A program made the position numbers and the translations under genes. A DNA stretch of 64,000 nucleotides from Clostridium massiliamazoniense (GTDB taxonomy: Bacteria > Bacillota > Clostridia > Clostridiales > Clostridiaceae), in NCBI RefSeq assembly GCF_001403635.1, contig NZ_LN879466.1, positions 274,254 through 338,253 of the forward strand, given 5' to 3'. The notes below the pieces were generated by a model. The model saw only the letters and a program-made list of their open reading frames with translations, was not told the DNA's origin and made no database searches. Position 1 is the first letter of the stretch. Each line of letters starts with the position of its first letter. Positions 20,273 through 29,103 of this stretch are shown here, in pieces.

Positions 20273-21505
20273 ATGAAAAGGAGATTAATTTCAGGAGTAA
20301 TTGTAGCATCTATGTTACTAGGAACTAGTTATCCAGCCTTTGCTACACCTTCAGAAGAAAATAGTAAAGTCGAGGATGTAAGAGGACAATATAAAAGTGT
20401 AATTAATAAAATTGATGATTTAAATTCTAAAATTGATGATATTAATCAAAAAATGGAACCAGTATTTTTTTCTATTGAAAATAATAAGGAAAAAATAGCC
20501 ACTATTGAAAGTCAAATAGCAGATAGTAATAAAAAAATAGAACAATCTAAAAATGAGATTAAAGAGAAACAAAAAATATTAGATAATAGATTAAGAGAGA
20601 CATATAAATCTGGAACTAAAACTAGTTTTTTAGCTATGTTATTAACTTCTAGGAGTATGAGTGAGTTTTTAGGTAATATAGAGGCTATTGGTAGAGTAGT
20701 TTCATTGGACAAAGCAGTAATAGAAGACTTAGGGAATAAAAAAGAAAAATTAGATAATCAAATAAAGGATTTAAATAATCAAAAGGATTCAGTTGCTAAG
20801 TTAAATGAAGAAAATGAAGTTAAACTAAAAGAGTTTACTGAAATGAAAAGTAGAGAAGAGATTTTACTAAATGAGTTAAAAACTGAAAAGGACAGTATTG
20901 GTGATAAATTAACTGACTTAGAAAGATCTTTGGTGGCAAGCAAAATATCTACAATTAAAAGTTCTAATAGTACAGTTGAACAAATAAGAAATGCTATAAA
21001 TGAATTAAGTGTATTAAAGTCACAAATTATAAGTAGTAAAGTAGAAGAGGAAATAAATAATGCCATAAGTGAGGGCAGGGATGCTATAAATAAAAAAGAA
21101 GAGGTACAAAGTGGAAGTGGACAAGGGTCAGGAAGCCAATTAGTACAACCTTCAGGAAATGCTAGTGGATTAATATCCTATGCTTATCAATTTGTAGGCA
21201 AAAGATATGTTTTAGGAGCTACTGGTCCAGATGCTTTTGATTGTTCGGGCTTTACACAATTTGTTTTTAGAAAATTTGAATATAATTTAACGAGAACAAC
21301 TTATACTCAAGTTAATCAAGGGACTTATGTACCTAGAGACCAATTAAGACCAGGAGATTTGGTGTTTACAGAGGGACCACCATCTTCACCAGGGCATGTT
21401 GGAATTTATGTAGGTAGTGGTCAAATGGTTCATGCTGCAAATCCTAGAAAAGGTGTAATTGTAGGACCAATATATAATTATTCAACAGCTAGGAGAATCA
21501 TGTAA
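20273..21505 (+). CDS. Secreted NlpC/P60 peptidoglycan endopeptidase with coiled coil (CwlO/PcsB-like)
   Basis: This 410-residue protein has a signal peptide (cleavage likely after PAFA, residue 25), a long coiled-coil region (about 30-270), a Gly/Ser linker and a C-terminal NlpC/P60 domain (about 295-410). Catalytic Cys lies in FDCSGF, His in GHVGIYVG, and a third polar residue in the following HAANP segment. It should cut D-glutamyl-diaminopimelate or similar stem-peptide bonds outside the cell. Homologues of this architecture (CwlO, PcsB) are activated by FtsEX, and ftsEX is encoded at 41306-42884. The nearest SD-like aagagg is about 12 bp before ATG. Confidence 0.92.
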   Translation: MKRRLISGVIVASMLLGTSYPAFATPSEENSKVEDVRGQYKSVINKIDDLNSKIDDINQKMEPVFFSIENNKEKIATIESQIADSNKKIEQSKNEIKEKQKILDNRLRETYKSGTKTSFLAMLLTSRSMSEFLGNIEAIGRVVSLDKAVIEDLGNKKEKLDNQIKDLNNQKDSVAKLNEENEVKLKEFTEMKSREEILLNELKTEKDSIGDKLTDLERSLVASKISTIKSSNSTVEQIRNAINELSVLKSQIISSKVEEEINNAISEGRDAINKKEEVQSGSGQGSGSQLVQPSGNASGLISYAYQFVGKRYVLGATGPDAFDCSGFTQFVFRKFEYNLTRTTYTQVNQGTYVPRDQLRPGDLVFTEGPPSSPGHVGIYVGSGQMVHAANPRKGVIVGPIYNYSTARRIM

Positions 21506-21557
21506 AGTAAGGTTTGCTTAGATTATTAATTTTATTTTTATAAATATATTTCTTTAT

Positions 21558-21617
21558 CTACCGAGATAGCTAGATAAAAGGCAGAGAGGATGTATCTGTA
21601 ATTCGATATATTCTCTT
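21558..21617 (+). repeat. Intergenic repeat family, copy C (3' end only)
   Basis: ccgagatagctagataaaaggcagagaggatgtatctgtaatt matches the last module of copies D and G; the terminal arm has decayed to cgatatattctctt, which weakens the hairpin. Confidence 0.75.
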
Positions 21618-21632
21618 AAAGTTTCATTTTAA

Positions 21633-21675
21633 AAGGGGATATACCAATCTACTATGGAAGGTTGGTATATCCCCT
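21633..21675. terminator. 15-bp perfect hairpin, possible terminator
   Basis: aaggggatataccaa pairs perfectly with ttggtatatcccctt around a 13-nt loop. There is no strong T-run on the plus strand. It could end the NlpC/P60 transcript with repeat copy C or be a processing structure. Confidence 0.45.
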
Positions 21676-21789
21676 TAATGATTTGAGGGGGAGTTTTAGT
21701 TTAAAATAGTGAAAAGGACTTTAATAAATTATATGTTATAATTATAAAATGTGTGAAAAAAATATAATAATAGAAAGGTGGTTTTAATT

Positions 21790-22545
21790 TTGACGTTGGA
21801 TAAAATGGATATGTCTTTGGTGAGAGAAGATGAAAGTTTAGATGATTTACAATTAGATGGAATACATATAATTCAAAAAAAAGAAGGCTTCAGATTTGGA
21901 GTAGATGCAGTATTGCTAGCTAATTTTGCTAATGTAAAATCTAAACATAATGTTATAGATTTATGTACAGGAACAGGAATAGTACCTTTAATTATAAAAG
22001 GAAAGAAAAAACCAAAATCAGTTATTGGAGTGGAAATACAAAGCGATTTTGTTGAAATGGCTAATAGAACGAAAAAAATAAATAATTTTGGGGATGATAT
22101 AAATTTTATAGAGGGAGATTTAAAGGATGATACTTTAATTAAGTCCTTAGAGAAGGCTGATGTAATAACAGTTAATCCTCCATATAAATTACAGAATGCA
22201 GGTATAGTGAATCCAACTGATAAATTATCTATAGCTAGACATGAAATCATGTGTACTTTAGAGGATGTTATAAAAACAAGTAGAAAATTATTAAAGGATA
22301 ATGGAAGATTATATATGATACATAGACCTGAGAGACTTGCGGATATATTTTGCTTAATGAGAAAATATAAAATTGAACCTAAAAGAGTAAGAATGATTCA
22401 TCCTAATAGTAAAAAAGCACCTAATATTGTTTTAGTAGAAGGACAAAGAGATGGAGGAGCATTCTTAAAGTGGGAGCCAGCTCTTTTTGTTTATGATGAT
22501 GAAGGAAATTATAGTCAAGAGATAAATGAAATATACGGAAGGTAA
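21790..22545 (+). CDS. tRNA1(Val) A37 N6-methyltransferase-like protein (TrmN6/YabB family)
   Basis: This 251-residue SAM-dependent methyltransferase has the SAM loop DLCTGTGIVPLI (about 60-71) and the amino-methylating motif NPPY (about 133-136), as in the TrmN6/YfiC and Bacillus YabB group. The N-terminal FRFGVDAVLLANF is also diagnostic. It should methylate an adenine in tRNA. I favour TTG 21790, 8 bp after aaaggtgg; a GTG at 21778 lies on that RBS. It precedes rsmI, as yabB precedes yabC/rsmI in Bacilli. C-terminal residues contain the LVEGQRDGG segment of this family. Confidence 0.88.
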   Translation: MTLDKMDMSLVREDESLDDLQLDGIHIIQKKEGFRFGVDAVLLANFANVKSKHNVIDLCTGTGIVPLIIKGKKKPKSVIGVEIQSDFVEMANRTKKINNFGDDINFIEGDLKDDTLIKSLEKADVITVNPPYKLQNAGIVNPTDKLSIARHEIMCTLEDVIKTSRKLLKDNGRLYMIHRPERLADIFCLMRKYKIEPKRVRMIHPNSKKAPNIVLVEGQRDGGAFLKWEPALFVYDDEGNYSQEINEIYGR

Positions 22546-22619
22546 GAGTTTAAATTAGTTGAGCAATGAAATAGAGAGCTGTGAAGGCAGTTTAATTATT
22601 AGGTAAGGAGAGATAAAAA

Positions 22620-23459
22620 ATGGGAAAGATATATTTAGTACCTACACCTATAGGTAATTTAGGTGATATAACATTAAGAGCATTAGAAGTTTTAAAGAGT
22701 GTAGATATAGTTGCAGCAGAAGATACAAGACAAAGTTTAAAGCTTTTAAATCATTTTGAAATAAAAAAGCCTCTAATAAGTTATCATATGCATAATGAAC
22801 AAGGTAAAGGCGAAGAATTAATAGAAATGGCTAAAGGTGGAAAAAACATAGCAGTAGTAACTGATGCGGGTACACCAGGAGTATCTGATCCAGGAGAGAT
22901 AGTTGTTAGAAAGGCTATTGATAATGGAGTAGAAATAGAAGTTTTACCAGGAGCAACTGCTTTTACAACAGCTTTGGTTTATTCTGGACTTAGTACTAAT
23001 CAATTTATGTTTAAAGGATTTTATCCTAGAGAGAAAAAAGAGAGGATTGCTTTTTTAGAAAATATAAAAGATAGACAGGAAACTATAATATTATATGAAT
23101 CTCCATATAGAATAATTGATTGTTTAGGCTCTATTAAAGAAAATTTAGGAAATAGAAGAATAGCAGTTTGCAGAGAATTAACTAAATTACATGAACAAAT
23201 AGTAAGAGGAACTATTGAAGAGGTTATTAATTATTTTATTGAAAATACACCTAAAGGAGAATTTGTTTTAGTTTTAGAAGGGAAAACTAAAGAGGAAATA
23301 GAAATAGAAAAAAAATCTGAGTGGGAAGATTTAACTATAGAAGAGCATATATTAAAATATATGAATAGTGGAGAAAGTAAAAAAAATGCAATGAAATTAG
23401 TAGCAAAGGATAGAGGAATTTCTAAATCAGAGGTATATAAATATTCTTTAGAATTATAA
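22620..23459 (+). CDS. rsmI: 16S rRNA (cytidine1402-2'-O)-methyltransferase RsmI
   Basis: This 279-residue enzyme 2'-O-methylates C1402 of 16S rRNA, in the ribosomal P site. The tetrapyrrole-methylase-like fold shows the N-terminal YLVPTPIGNLGDITLRAL, the AAEDTRQSLKLL segment, and SAM-binding VVTDAGTPGVSDPG and VLPGATAFTTAL. Length is standard. RBS ggagag lies before ATG. It follows the tRNA methyltransferase gene by 74 bp, forming a small RNA-modification unit that ends at a bidirectional terminator. Confidence 0.96.
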   Translation: MGKIYLVPTPIGNLGDITLRALEVLKSVDIVAAEDTRQSLKLLNHFEIKKPLISYHMHNEQGKGEELIEMAKGGKNIAVVTDAGTPGVSDPGEIVVRKAIDNGVEIEVLPGATAFTTALVYSGLSTNQFMFKGFYPREKKERIAFLENIKDRQETIILYESPYRIIDCLGSIKENLGNRRIAVCRELTKLHEQIVRGTIEEVINYFIENTPKGEFVLVLEGKTKEEIEIEKKSEWEDLTIEEHILKYMNSGESKKNAMKLVAKDRGISKSEVYKYSLEL

Positions 23460-23467
23460 TAATATAA

Positions 23468-23508
23468 ATAAAAAATCACTTCTTTATTAAGAAGTGATTT
23501 TTTTTATT
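23468..23508. terminator. Bidirectional terminator between rsmI and abrB
   Basis: aaatcacttctt-TATT-aagaagtgattt, flanked by A-run and T-run. Confidence 0.92.
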
Positions 23509-23519
23509 TATATGGTTAA

Positions 23520-23759
23520 TTATTTTTTTAATTCATCTAAACAATTTTTGCAGATGTTTTTACCTTTGTAGTTAACAACATCTCTTGCATCTCCACAGAA
23601 AATACAAGCTGGCTCATATTTTTTTAATATTATTTGTTCACCATCTACATATATTTCTAATGCATCTTTTTCTGCGATATCTAATGTTCTTCTTAATTCT
23701 ATAGGAATAACTATTCTTCCTAATTCATCTACTCTTCTTACTACACCTGTTGATTTCAT
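23520..23759 (-). CDS. abrB: Transition-state regulator AbrB family
   Basis: This 79-residue protein has the swapped-hairpin DNA-binding domain (STGVVRRVDELGRIVIPIELRRTL, residues 3-26), nearly invariant in AbrB/SpoVT, and a C-terminal CxxC...CxxC knuckle (CIFCGDA...NICKNC) seen in clostridial AbrBs, probably binding a metal. It represses post-exponential functions. ATG 23759 has a strong RBS (ggagga, 6-7 bp upstream); an ATG 39 bp further up adds 13 residues not seen in the family. A Spo0A-box-like site lies at the expected repression position upstream. Confidence 0.93.
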   Translation of the reverse strand: MKSTGVVRRVDELGRIVIPIELRRTLDIAEKDALEIYVDGEQIILKKYEPACIFCGDARDVVNYKGKNICKNCLDELKK

Positions 23760-23790
23760 CGTTTTTTCCTCCTTGCAAACAATATCATCT

Positions 23791-23839
23791 TTCGACAAAA
23801 TATATTATAATACTAACAAAGTTGACATAATAAGTCAAC
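23791..23839 (-). promoter_or_regulatory. abrB promoter with Spo0A box and upstream dyad
   Basis: On the minus strand, TATAAT (23804-23809) is followed, at about +1, by TGTCGAA (23791-23797), the 0A-box consensus. Upstream lies the dyad gttgac-N7-gtcaac (23821-23839). In B. subtilis, phosphorylated Spo0A represses abrB by binding just downstream of the start point; the layout here matches. No good -35 at 17 bp is seen. Confidence 0.6.
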
Positions 23840-24517
23840 AGTTTTTATTAAAAAAAAATTAAAGAATTTGTTATAAAATTACTTTAAATATATTATATAT
23901 AAAATATACTACCAATTATTTCAAAAGTCAATAATATTTTTACATATATTGTTTAATTAATATCTTTATTGTAAAAAAAGATATAATAGTAAAAAAACAA
24001 AACAAATTAATGTATATTTTTATAGGAAAAAATATATATAAATAGCATATTATTAAATATAAAAAAGTAAAATATACATAAAAAGGATATTGTACATAAT
24101 ATATTATATGTAAAAAACTAAAAATGGTGTGTTACTAGTAAATATGTACAAAAAATAAACGGAATTTCTTTAATTTTGGATTAAAAGTTAAATTTTTATA
24201 TAAATTACATTTATATTATTTCATTAGCTCATGAAAGTATACATAATTTAATTAAAAAAATTTTTAAGGATAAATTAAAGTAAGATTGGGAATAATTAAA
24301 AATAAATAATAAGTCTAAAAATTTTTTAACTGGAATATACGAAGTTGCTTTGTTTTTTTATATTAATAAAATAATAATAAATTATTTAATTTTTATGAAT
24401 TATTCAAAAAAATAGTGAAAAAATAGCATTAATGGGAATAAAGAATAGAAAGTAACTTGTAATGTGATTTTTTTTACTATATAATATTAGTATAGTAAAT
24501 TACAATGAGGTGTAACT
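23840..24517. other. Very AT-rich 680-bp intergenic region
   Basis: Almost entirely A/T, with no open frame, tRNA or repeat that I can support. A -10-like tataat (24480-24485 area) and RBS tgaggtg precede the DUF1836 gene. It may be bent or regulator-binding DNA between abrB and its divergent neighbour. Confidence 0.5.
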
Positions 24518-25111
24518 ATGAGTGTAAGAAAAATAGATGAAAATTATGTTATGGAATTAGCTGAGGAAGTTTCAAAAAATAATACTGTTACATATGATGA
24601 GTTACCACAATATGATTTATTTCTTTCACAAGTAATAGATTATTTAAATGATAAATTTAGTGATGAAAAGTATACAAATAATATAGTTCAAAATTATATT
24701 AAAAGCGAAGTAATTTCTAAACCAGAAGATGGTAAAAAAAGAGGATATACTAAATTACATCTAGCACAATTAGTTCTTCTAAGTTACATGAGACCAGTTT
24801 TAACAACTGAGGAAATAAAAAAGGTTTTTAGTTTAGTTTTTAATGATATTAATAACCGTGAAGATGATATAATAAGTTGGGAAGAAGCTTATGAAATATT
24901 TTCAGATGTTCAAGAGCATAGTTACCAAGAAATATTTGCATCACATATATTTAATGAAGAAAAGGTAAATAAAACCATAAGCAAGCTTAATTTAGGAGAA
25001 GAAGACAATGAAAAAATAAAATTATTTGTGTTAGTGATGTCTTTAGTTTTTCAAGCAAGTATTATTAAAAAAATGGTCAGTAAAATAGTAAATGAAAATT
25101 CAGAAGATTAA
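24518..25111 (+). CDS. DUF1836 family protein
   Basis: This 197-residue cytoplasmic protein matches the clostridial/lactobacillar DUF1836 outline: an N-terminal partially helical region, the YIKSEVISKPEDGKKRGYTKLHLAQL segment, which resembles a MerR-like wing-helix, and a helical C-terminus. By that resemblance it may be a DNA-binding regulator, but no function is known. It has a good RBS (gaggtg) and is followed by a hairpin and a small membrane peptide gene. Confidence 0.75.
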   Translation: MSVRKIDENYVMELAEEVSKNNTVTYDELPQYDLFLSQVIDYLNDKFSDEKYTNNIVQNYIKSEVISKPEDGKKRGYTKLHLAQLVLLSYMRPVLTTEEIKKVFSLVFNDINNREDDIISWEEAYEIFSDVQEHSYQEIFASHIFNEEKVNKTISKLNLGEEDNEKIKLFVLVMSLVFQASIIKKMVSKIVNENSED

Positions 25112-25114
25112 TTA

Positions 25115-25160
25115 AAAAATCCCTCTTAATGAATATATAAATGTTAAGGGGGGATTTTTT
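25115..25160 (+). terminator. Terminator-like hairpin overlapping the RBS of the YvrJ-like gene
   Basis: aatccctcttaa pairs with ttaaggggggatt, followed by six T. The 3' arm contains the G-run that would be the Shine-Dalgarno of the gene starting at 25161, so folding would hide it. Confidence 0.6.
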
Positions 25161-25301
25161 ATGGATTTTTTAATTGAAACTATAGCCAATGTAGGATTTC
25201 CAATAGGAATAAGTATTTATCTTTTAATAAGAATAGAAGGAAAACTTGAAAATCTTACAACGAGCATAGAAAAGTTATCACAAACAATTGTAGAAAAATG
25301 A
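25161..25301 (+). CDS. YvrJ-family small membrane protein (46 aa)
   Basis: The frame begins MDFLIETIANVGFPIGISIY and contains RIEGKLENLTTSIEKLSQTI. The NxGFPIxxSIYLLxRIExKLExL pattern is that of the YvrJ family, seen in Bacilli and Clostridia: one membrane helix and an amphipathic tail. Related peptides also resemble phage holin-like accessory peptides. A G-rich SD sits 6 bp upstream, inside the terminator hairpin. Role unknown. Confidence 0.75.
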   Translation: MDFLIETIANVGFPIGISIYLLIRIEGKLENLTTSIEKLSQTIVEK

Positions 25302-25366
25302 AATAAAATTTGAAACTTACCTCGATTAAGAGTTAGTATGAATTTATTATTTAAAAAATGGGAGAA

Positions 25367-25592
25367 GGGGTTGTATCAAATAAGTCACTTAATTTATATT
25401 ACTTTTATAAACGTAGACTTAATTCAAGAGGAGTTTTGACTCCATCTGAATGCTTAGTCGCAGTTATCTAGAAGTGTGAGACTGTTTATCTCCTACTTAT
25501 AGTATCAGATAAATGTACTTTTCATCTGCCGAGATAGCTATATAGCTAGATAAAAGGCAGAGAGGATGTATCTGTAATTTGATACATCCTCT
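25367..25592 (+). repeat. Intergenic repeat family, copy D (near complete)
   Basis: Order: ggttgtatcaaat end; acgtagacttaattca-hairpin-tctgaatgcttagtc; tctcctacttatag; cagataa...catctgccgagatagc; agataaaaggcagagaggatgtatc-hairpin-gatacatcctc. Inverted ends contain gtatcaaat and atttgatac. It lies 3' of the YvrJ-like gene. Confidence 0.88.
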
Positions 25593-25713
25593 TCTTTGTA
25601 AAAGGAACTTCTATTCTTTTCACTACTAAGAAATTTTCTATAATTAAATCAAGGATTTAAATAATCATTTAAAATAATTTTTAATTAGAAAGGAAGAACT
25701 TTTGTACTTAAAA

Positions 25714-26601
25714 TTACTGATGGATTGTAACAGAGTAAGTACATGAGAATTCTTTATTAGTTGAAAGTGATAAGACCCCTTCTTTTTCTTTAAAATCTTC
25801 ATTAAAGTTTTCGTAATCAGCATGTCCAAACCAAGGTTCAATACAAACAAAAGGAGCTCCTTCTTCAGGTGCCCATAAACCTAGATATGGGAAATCAGTG
25901 AAATTAAATTCTATAAACTTATTATGATTTTTAGACTTTAAATTTATTATATTTGATTTTAATTTATAACTTTCAAAAACTAAAGCGTCATTAGCAAATA
26001 ATTCTTTTGATAAAGGAATTTTATTTTCATCATTTAAAAATTCTTTTCTTTCTCCAGTAAATAATCCATTACTAGTATTTAAAAGCATTATAGTAGCATC
26101 TTCTTTTTCATTAAATTCAAAGTAGTAATCATTTAAGTTTTCATTTTCTAGTATTGGACACATATAAGCTGGATGTGCACCTATAGAGAAGTATATTGTC
26201 TGATCATCTAAATTTTTAACTATATAGGATATTTCAATTGTTGAGCCTATAAGAGTATATTTTACTATTAAAGAGAATTTAAAAGGATATATATTTAGGG
26301 TTTCTTCAGAATAGTCTAGCTTATAACTTAAGCTATTTTGAGTTTCTTCAATTAATTCAAAGTCATTTAATCTTCCTAGGCCATGCTGTGGTAAGGAATA
26401 AGTTTTATTATTAACTTTATAAGTGTTATCTTTAACTTTACCTACAATAGGGAAAAGAATAGGAGCATGATATTTCCAAAAATCAGGATTTCCATTCCAT
26501 AAAAATTCTATATTTTCTTTTTTTCCTTTTATACTGTGAAGCTCAGCTCCATGAGTATTAGCAACTATTTTTAAAAAATCATTTTCCAAGATATGAGACA
26601 A
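25714..26601 (-). CDS. Aldose 1-epimerase family protein (LacX-like)
   Basis: This 295-residue beta-sandwich sugar mutarotase-like protein shows the GAELHSIKGK start and HAPILFPIVG, LPQHGLGR (catalytic-site His), IGAHPAYMCP (second active-site His) and the acidic CIEPWFGHAD segment near residue 265. It probably interconverts anomers of a hexose or hexose phosphate, as LacX/YeaD-type proteins do. It is monocistronic and not linked to sugar catabolic genes here, so the substrate is unknown. ATG 26601 is preceded by a G-rich RBS (aagggtg). Confidence 0.9.
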   Translation of the reverse strand: MSHILENDFLKIVANTHGAELHSIKGKKENIEFLWNGNPDFWKYHAPILFPIVGKVKDNTYKVNNKTYSLPQHGLGRLNDFELIEETQNSLSYKLDYSEETLNIYPFKFSLIVKYTLIGSTIEISYIVKNLDDQTIYFSIGAHPAYMCPILENENLNDYYFEFNEKEDATIMLLNTSNGLFTGERKEFLNDENKIPLSKELFANDALVFESYKLKSNIINLKSKNHNKFIEFNFTDFPYLGLWAPEEGAPFVCIEPWFGHADYENFNEDFKEKEGVLSLSTNKEFSCTYSVTIHQ

Positions 26602-26726
26602 TTAAATCACCCTTTCTATTTAGCTGATAGTTAGTGGTTATAATTAAGTGAGAAATGAACTGTTACAATTGATTATTTATTCCACTATTTAGCTATCAGA
26701 TAAATTATATCATTGATAAAAGTAAA

Positions 26727-26766
26727 AAAACTAATATTAATATATTATTAACATTAGTTTTTTATT
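26727..26766 (-). terminator. Terminator of the LCP gene
   Basis: aaaaaactaatgtt-type arm pairs with the ctaatattaa arm on the other side; A-run and T-run flank it. Confidence 0.7.
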
Positions 26767-26783
26767 TCTTATATAGTTTCAGT

Positions 26784-27842
26784 TTAATTAACTGGCTTTA
26801 TATCTTCATTTATATAATTAAAAATTTGCTTTTTAGTAATTTCTTTATCAAAAGTTAAGTACCATTGAGCAGTAGAATTTGGTGTTCTTCTAAATATTTT
26901 ACCTTCACTATGCTCATCTGTAGGAAAACGTTCTTGTTCCATGTCACTAATTCCAGAACTTAAAATTTGAGTTCCTAAGGAAATTAAATCTGTTGTAGTT
27001 AAGCTAGTTTCAACATAAGGTAGTAAGTTACTTATGACGCTAGGTAATTTACTCGCTGGCAAAGCATTGATTTTATTAAATAATCCTTCTAAAATAGTCC
27101 TTTGTCTTTGAGTTCTTTCATAATCACCATCACCAACGTATCTTATTCTACTATAGGCTACAGCTTGTACGCCTGAAAGTGTTTGTTCACCAGCTCCACT
27201 TATAGGGTTCCCAGCTAACCCTGTTACTAGAGATACATCTTTTACATAATCATTTACATATTTTACTTCATAATCTTTAATATTTATTTTTACTCCACCA
27301 AGATTATCAATTATATGAGCTAAATCTTCAAAATTTACTGAGATATAATCTTTTATATTCAATCCAAAGTTTTGGTTAAGTGTTTTTATTGCTAATTGAG
27401 GTCCTCCAAAGGCATAAGCATGATTAAGTTTATCTTCTCCATGACCATCAATAGAAACATAGCTATCTCTCATTATTGAGGTTAATTTTATTTTTTTATG
27501 TTTTTTATCAAAAGAAGCAACCATAGTTGCATCAGAACGACCCCTCTCATTTTTTGTTCTTCCATCTATACCGAATAAGGCTATATTAACTACATCATCA
27601 TGAAACTTATCATCTGATATGCCAAGAGAGTTTAAATCTTTATCTATTTTTTGAGTATTAATTTTGCTTAGGATAAAGAACACATAAGTTCCACCAGAAA
27701 CTACAGCAAAAAGCATGAGAAATATAATAGATAAAAGTATAATCTTTTTTTTGTTTTTTTTCTTTTTCTTTCTAGATGGTACAGTAGAGTTATTTGGTCT
27801 TTTGTTCATTGTTTTTTTAGAAGAGTTTTTATCATAACTCAT
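26784..27842 (-). CDS. LytR-CpsA-Psr (LCP) family cell-wall glycopolymer ligase
   Basis: This 352-residue protein has a long basic cytoplasmic N-terminus (SRKKKKKNKKK), one membrane helix (about 33-56) and an extracellular LCP domain (about 85-250). Hallmarks are ALFGIDGR, GRSDATMV (the Arg/Asp phosphate-binding pair), the conserved SIMRDSYVSI and LNHAYAFGG, and the R.R.GDGDYERTQRQR block. LCP enzymes move undecaprenyl-linked glycans such as teichoic acid or capsule onto peptidoglycan, so it is a plausible attachment partner for the glycan exported by the 8-17 kb locus, though unlinked. RBS aaggggga precedes ATG. Confidence 0.94.
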   Translation of the reverse strand: MSYDKNSSKKTMNKRPNNSTVPSRKKKKKNKKKIILLSIIFLMLFAVVSGGTYVFFILSKINTQKIDKDLNSLGISDDKFHDDVVNIALFGIDGRTKNERGRSDATMVASFDKKHKKIKLTSIMRDSYVSIDGHGEDKLNHAYAFGGPQLAIKTLNQNFGLNIKDYISVNFEDLAHIIDNLGGVKINIKDYEVKYVNDYVKDVSLVTGLAGNPISGAGEQTLSGVQAVAYSRIRYVGDGDYERTQRQRTILEGLFNKINALPASKLPSVISNLLPYVETSLTTTDLISLGTQILSSGISDMEQERFPTDEHSEGKIFRRTPNSTAQWYLTFDKEITKKQIFNYINEDIKPVN

Positions 27843-28194
27843 TTTTTATCCCCCTTAAATAATTTATAAATTTTAATACAAAATATATAATATAAAATAT
27901 TGCATTAAAAAACTTGAATAAAGAACTGTGGAAATTACCTTCTTTTTAGAGAAGATATAATAAGTATAATTAAGTAAATTATACTATTAAGTTGTTAAAA
28001 AAATAGTGCTGAAGTGTAAACAATGATAAAATATAGTATATATATTGATAGAAGATAAGTAAAAATAAGGTGATTTTAAAAAAAGAAAAAATAATTAATT
28101 TTAATTACATTAAAGTGAAAGAGTGGTGAGTATATTTAAGAGAAAATGAATTTAGGTAAATAAAAATGAATTTATAATTTAAATAGGTGAGTTT
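27843..28194. promoter_or_regulatory. Divergent intergenic region, LCP gene / yihY-like gene
   Basis: About 350 bp, AT-rich, carrying divergent promoters by necessity. Several tata-type -10 candidates occur (for example near 27963 and 28036) but no box pair stands out. No repeat or RNA recognised. Confidence 0.4.
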
Positions 28195-29025
28195 ATGAAA
28201 AATAGAATATTATCGGGATTTCTTAGATTTTTTAAGAAGATAATGGAAGATGACATATATGCTTTATCATCACAATTGGCCTATAATTTGATATTATCTT
28301 TTTTTCCATTTATTATTTTTATAATGACTGTAATAGGTTATTTACATTTAAATAGTGAAGAAGTTTTGACTTTACTTAAAAACATAATGCCATTACCAGC
28401 TTATGAATTAGTTCAAAGTACTGTTTTAGAGGTTGTAAATAGCCAACAAGCGGGTTTATTATGGGGAAGTATATTATTAACATTATGGGTTTCATCTTCT
28501 GGTTTTGGAGCTGTAATAAGAGGACTGAATAAAGCTTATGGCATAGAAGAAAAAAGGTCATTTATAAAAGTTAAATTAATATCAATAATATCTGTATTAA
28601 TTTTAGCTATAGTAATAGTTATAACTCTTTTCTTATTTGTTTTTGGAGAGTATATAAAGAACTTTATTATAATAAATACATCTTATTCAGGTGCATTTAT
28701 GCTAATATTAGGAATAGGGAAAAATATAATATTAACTTTATTTTTAATAATAGCATTCACAGTGATGTATGAGTTAATACCATGTAAAAGAATTGGTTGG
28801 TATAATGCCGTGCCAGGTGCTGCATTTACAACTTTAGGTTGGATATTATCTTCTTATGCTTTTGCATATTATGTAAATAATTTTAGCAATTATTCAAGAT
28901 TGTATGGTAGTTTGGGAGCAGTTTTTATATTTATGACTTGGATATTTTTAACCTCTTTTATACTAATATTAGGTGGAGAAGTAAATGTAATATTATTAGA
29001 TAAGGAAAACAAAGAATTTAAATAA
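28195..29025 (+). CDS. YihY/UPF0761 (BrkB) family inner-membrane protein
   Basis: This 276-residue protein has six membrane helices and the family pattern: ALSSQLAYNLILSFFPFIIF near the N-terminus, the LWVSSSGFGAVIRGLNKAYG segment (about 95-115), PGAAFTTLGWILSSYAFAYYV (about 203-223), and YGSLGAVFIFMTWIFLTSFILILGGEVN near the end. It was once misannotated as ribonuclease BN; the cellular function is not settled. RBS aggtg. It is followed by ssb after 78 bp. Confidence 0.92.
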   Translation: MKNRILSGFLRFFKKIMEDDIYALSSQLAYNLILSFFPFIIFIMTVIGYLHLNSEEVLTLLKNIMPLPAYELVQSTVLEVVNSQQAGLLWGSILLTLWVSSSGFGAVIRGLNKAYGIEEKRSFIKVKLISIISVLILAIVIVITLFLFVFGEYIKNFIIINTSYSGAFMLILGIGKNIILTLFLIIAFTVMYELIPCKRIGWYNAVPGAAFTTLGWILSSYAFAYYVNNFSNYSRLYGSLGAVFIFMTWIFLTSFILILGGEVNVILLDKENKEFK

Positions 29026-29103
29026 AAATATCGTTCTAAATTTTGTATATAAATTAAAACAATGGTTAGAATTTATAAAGAATTAATTTAGGAGGATATT
29101 ATT

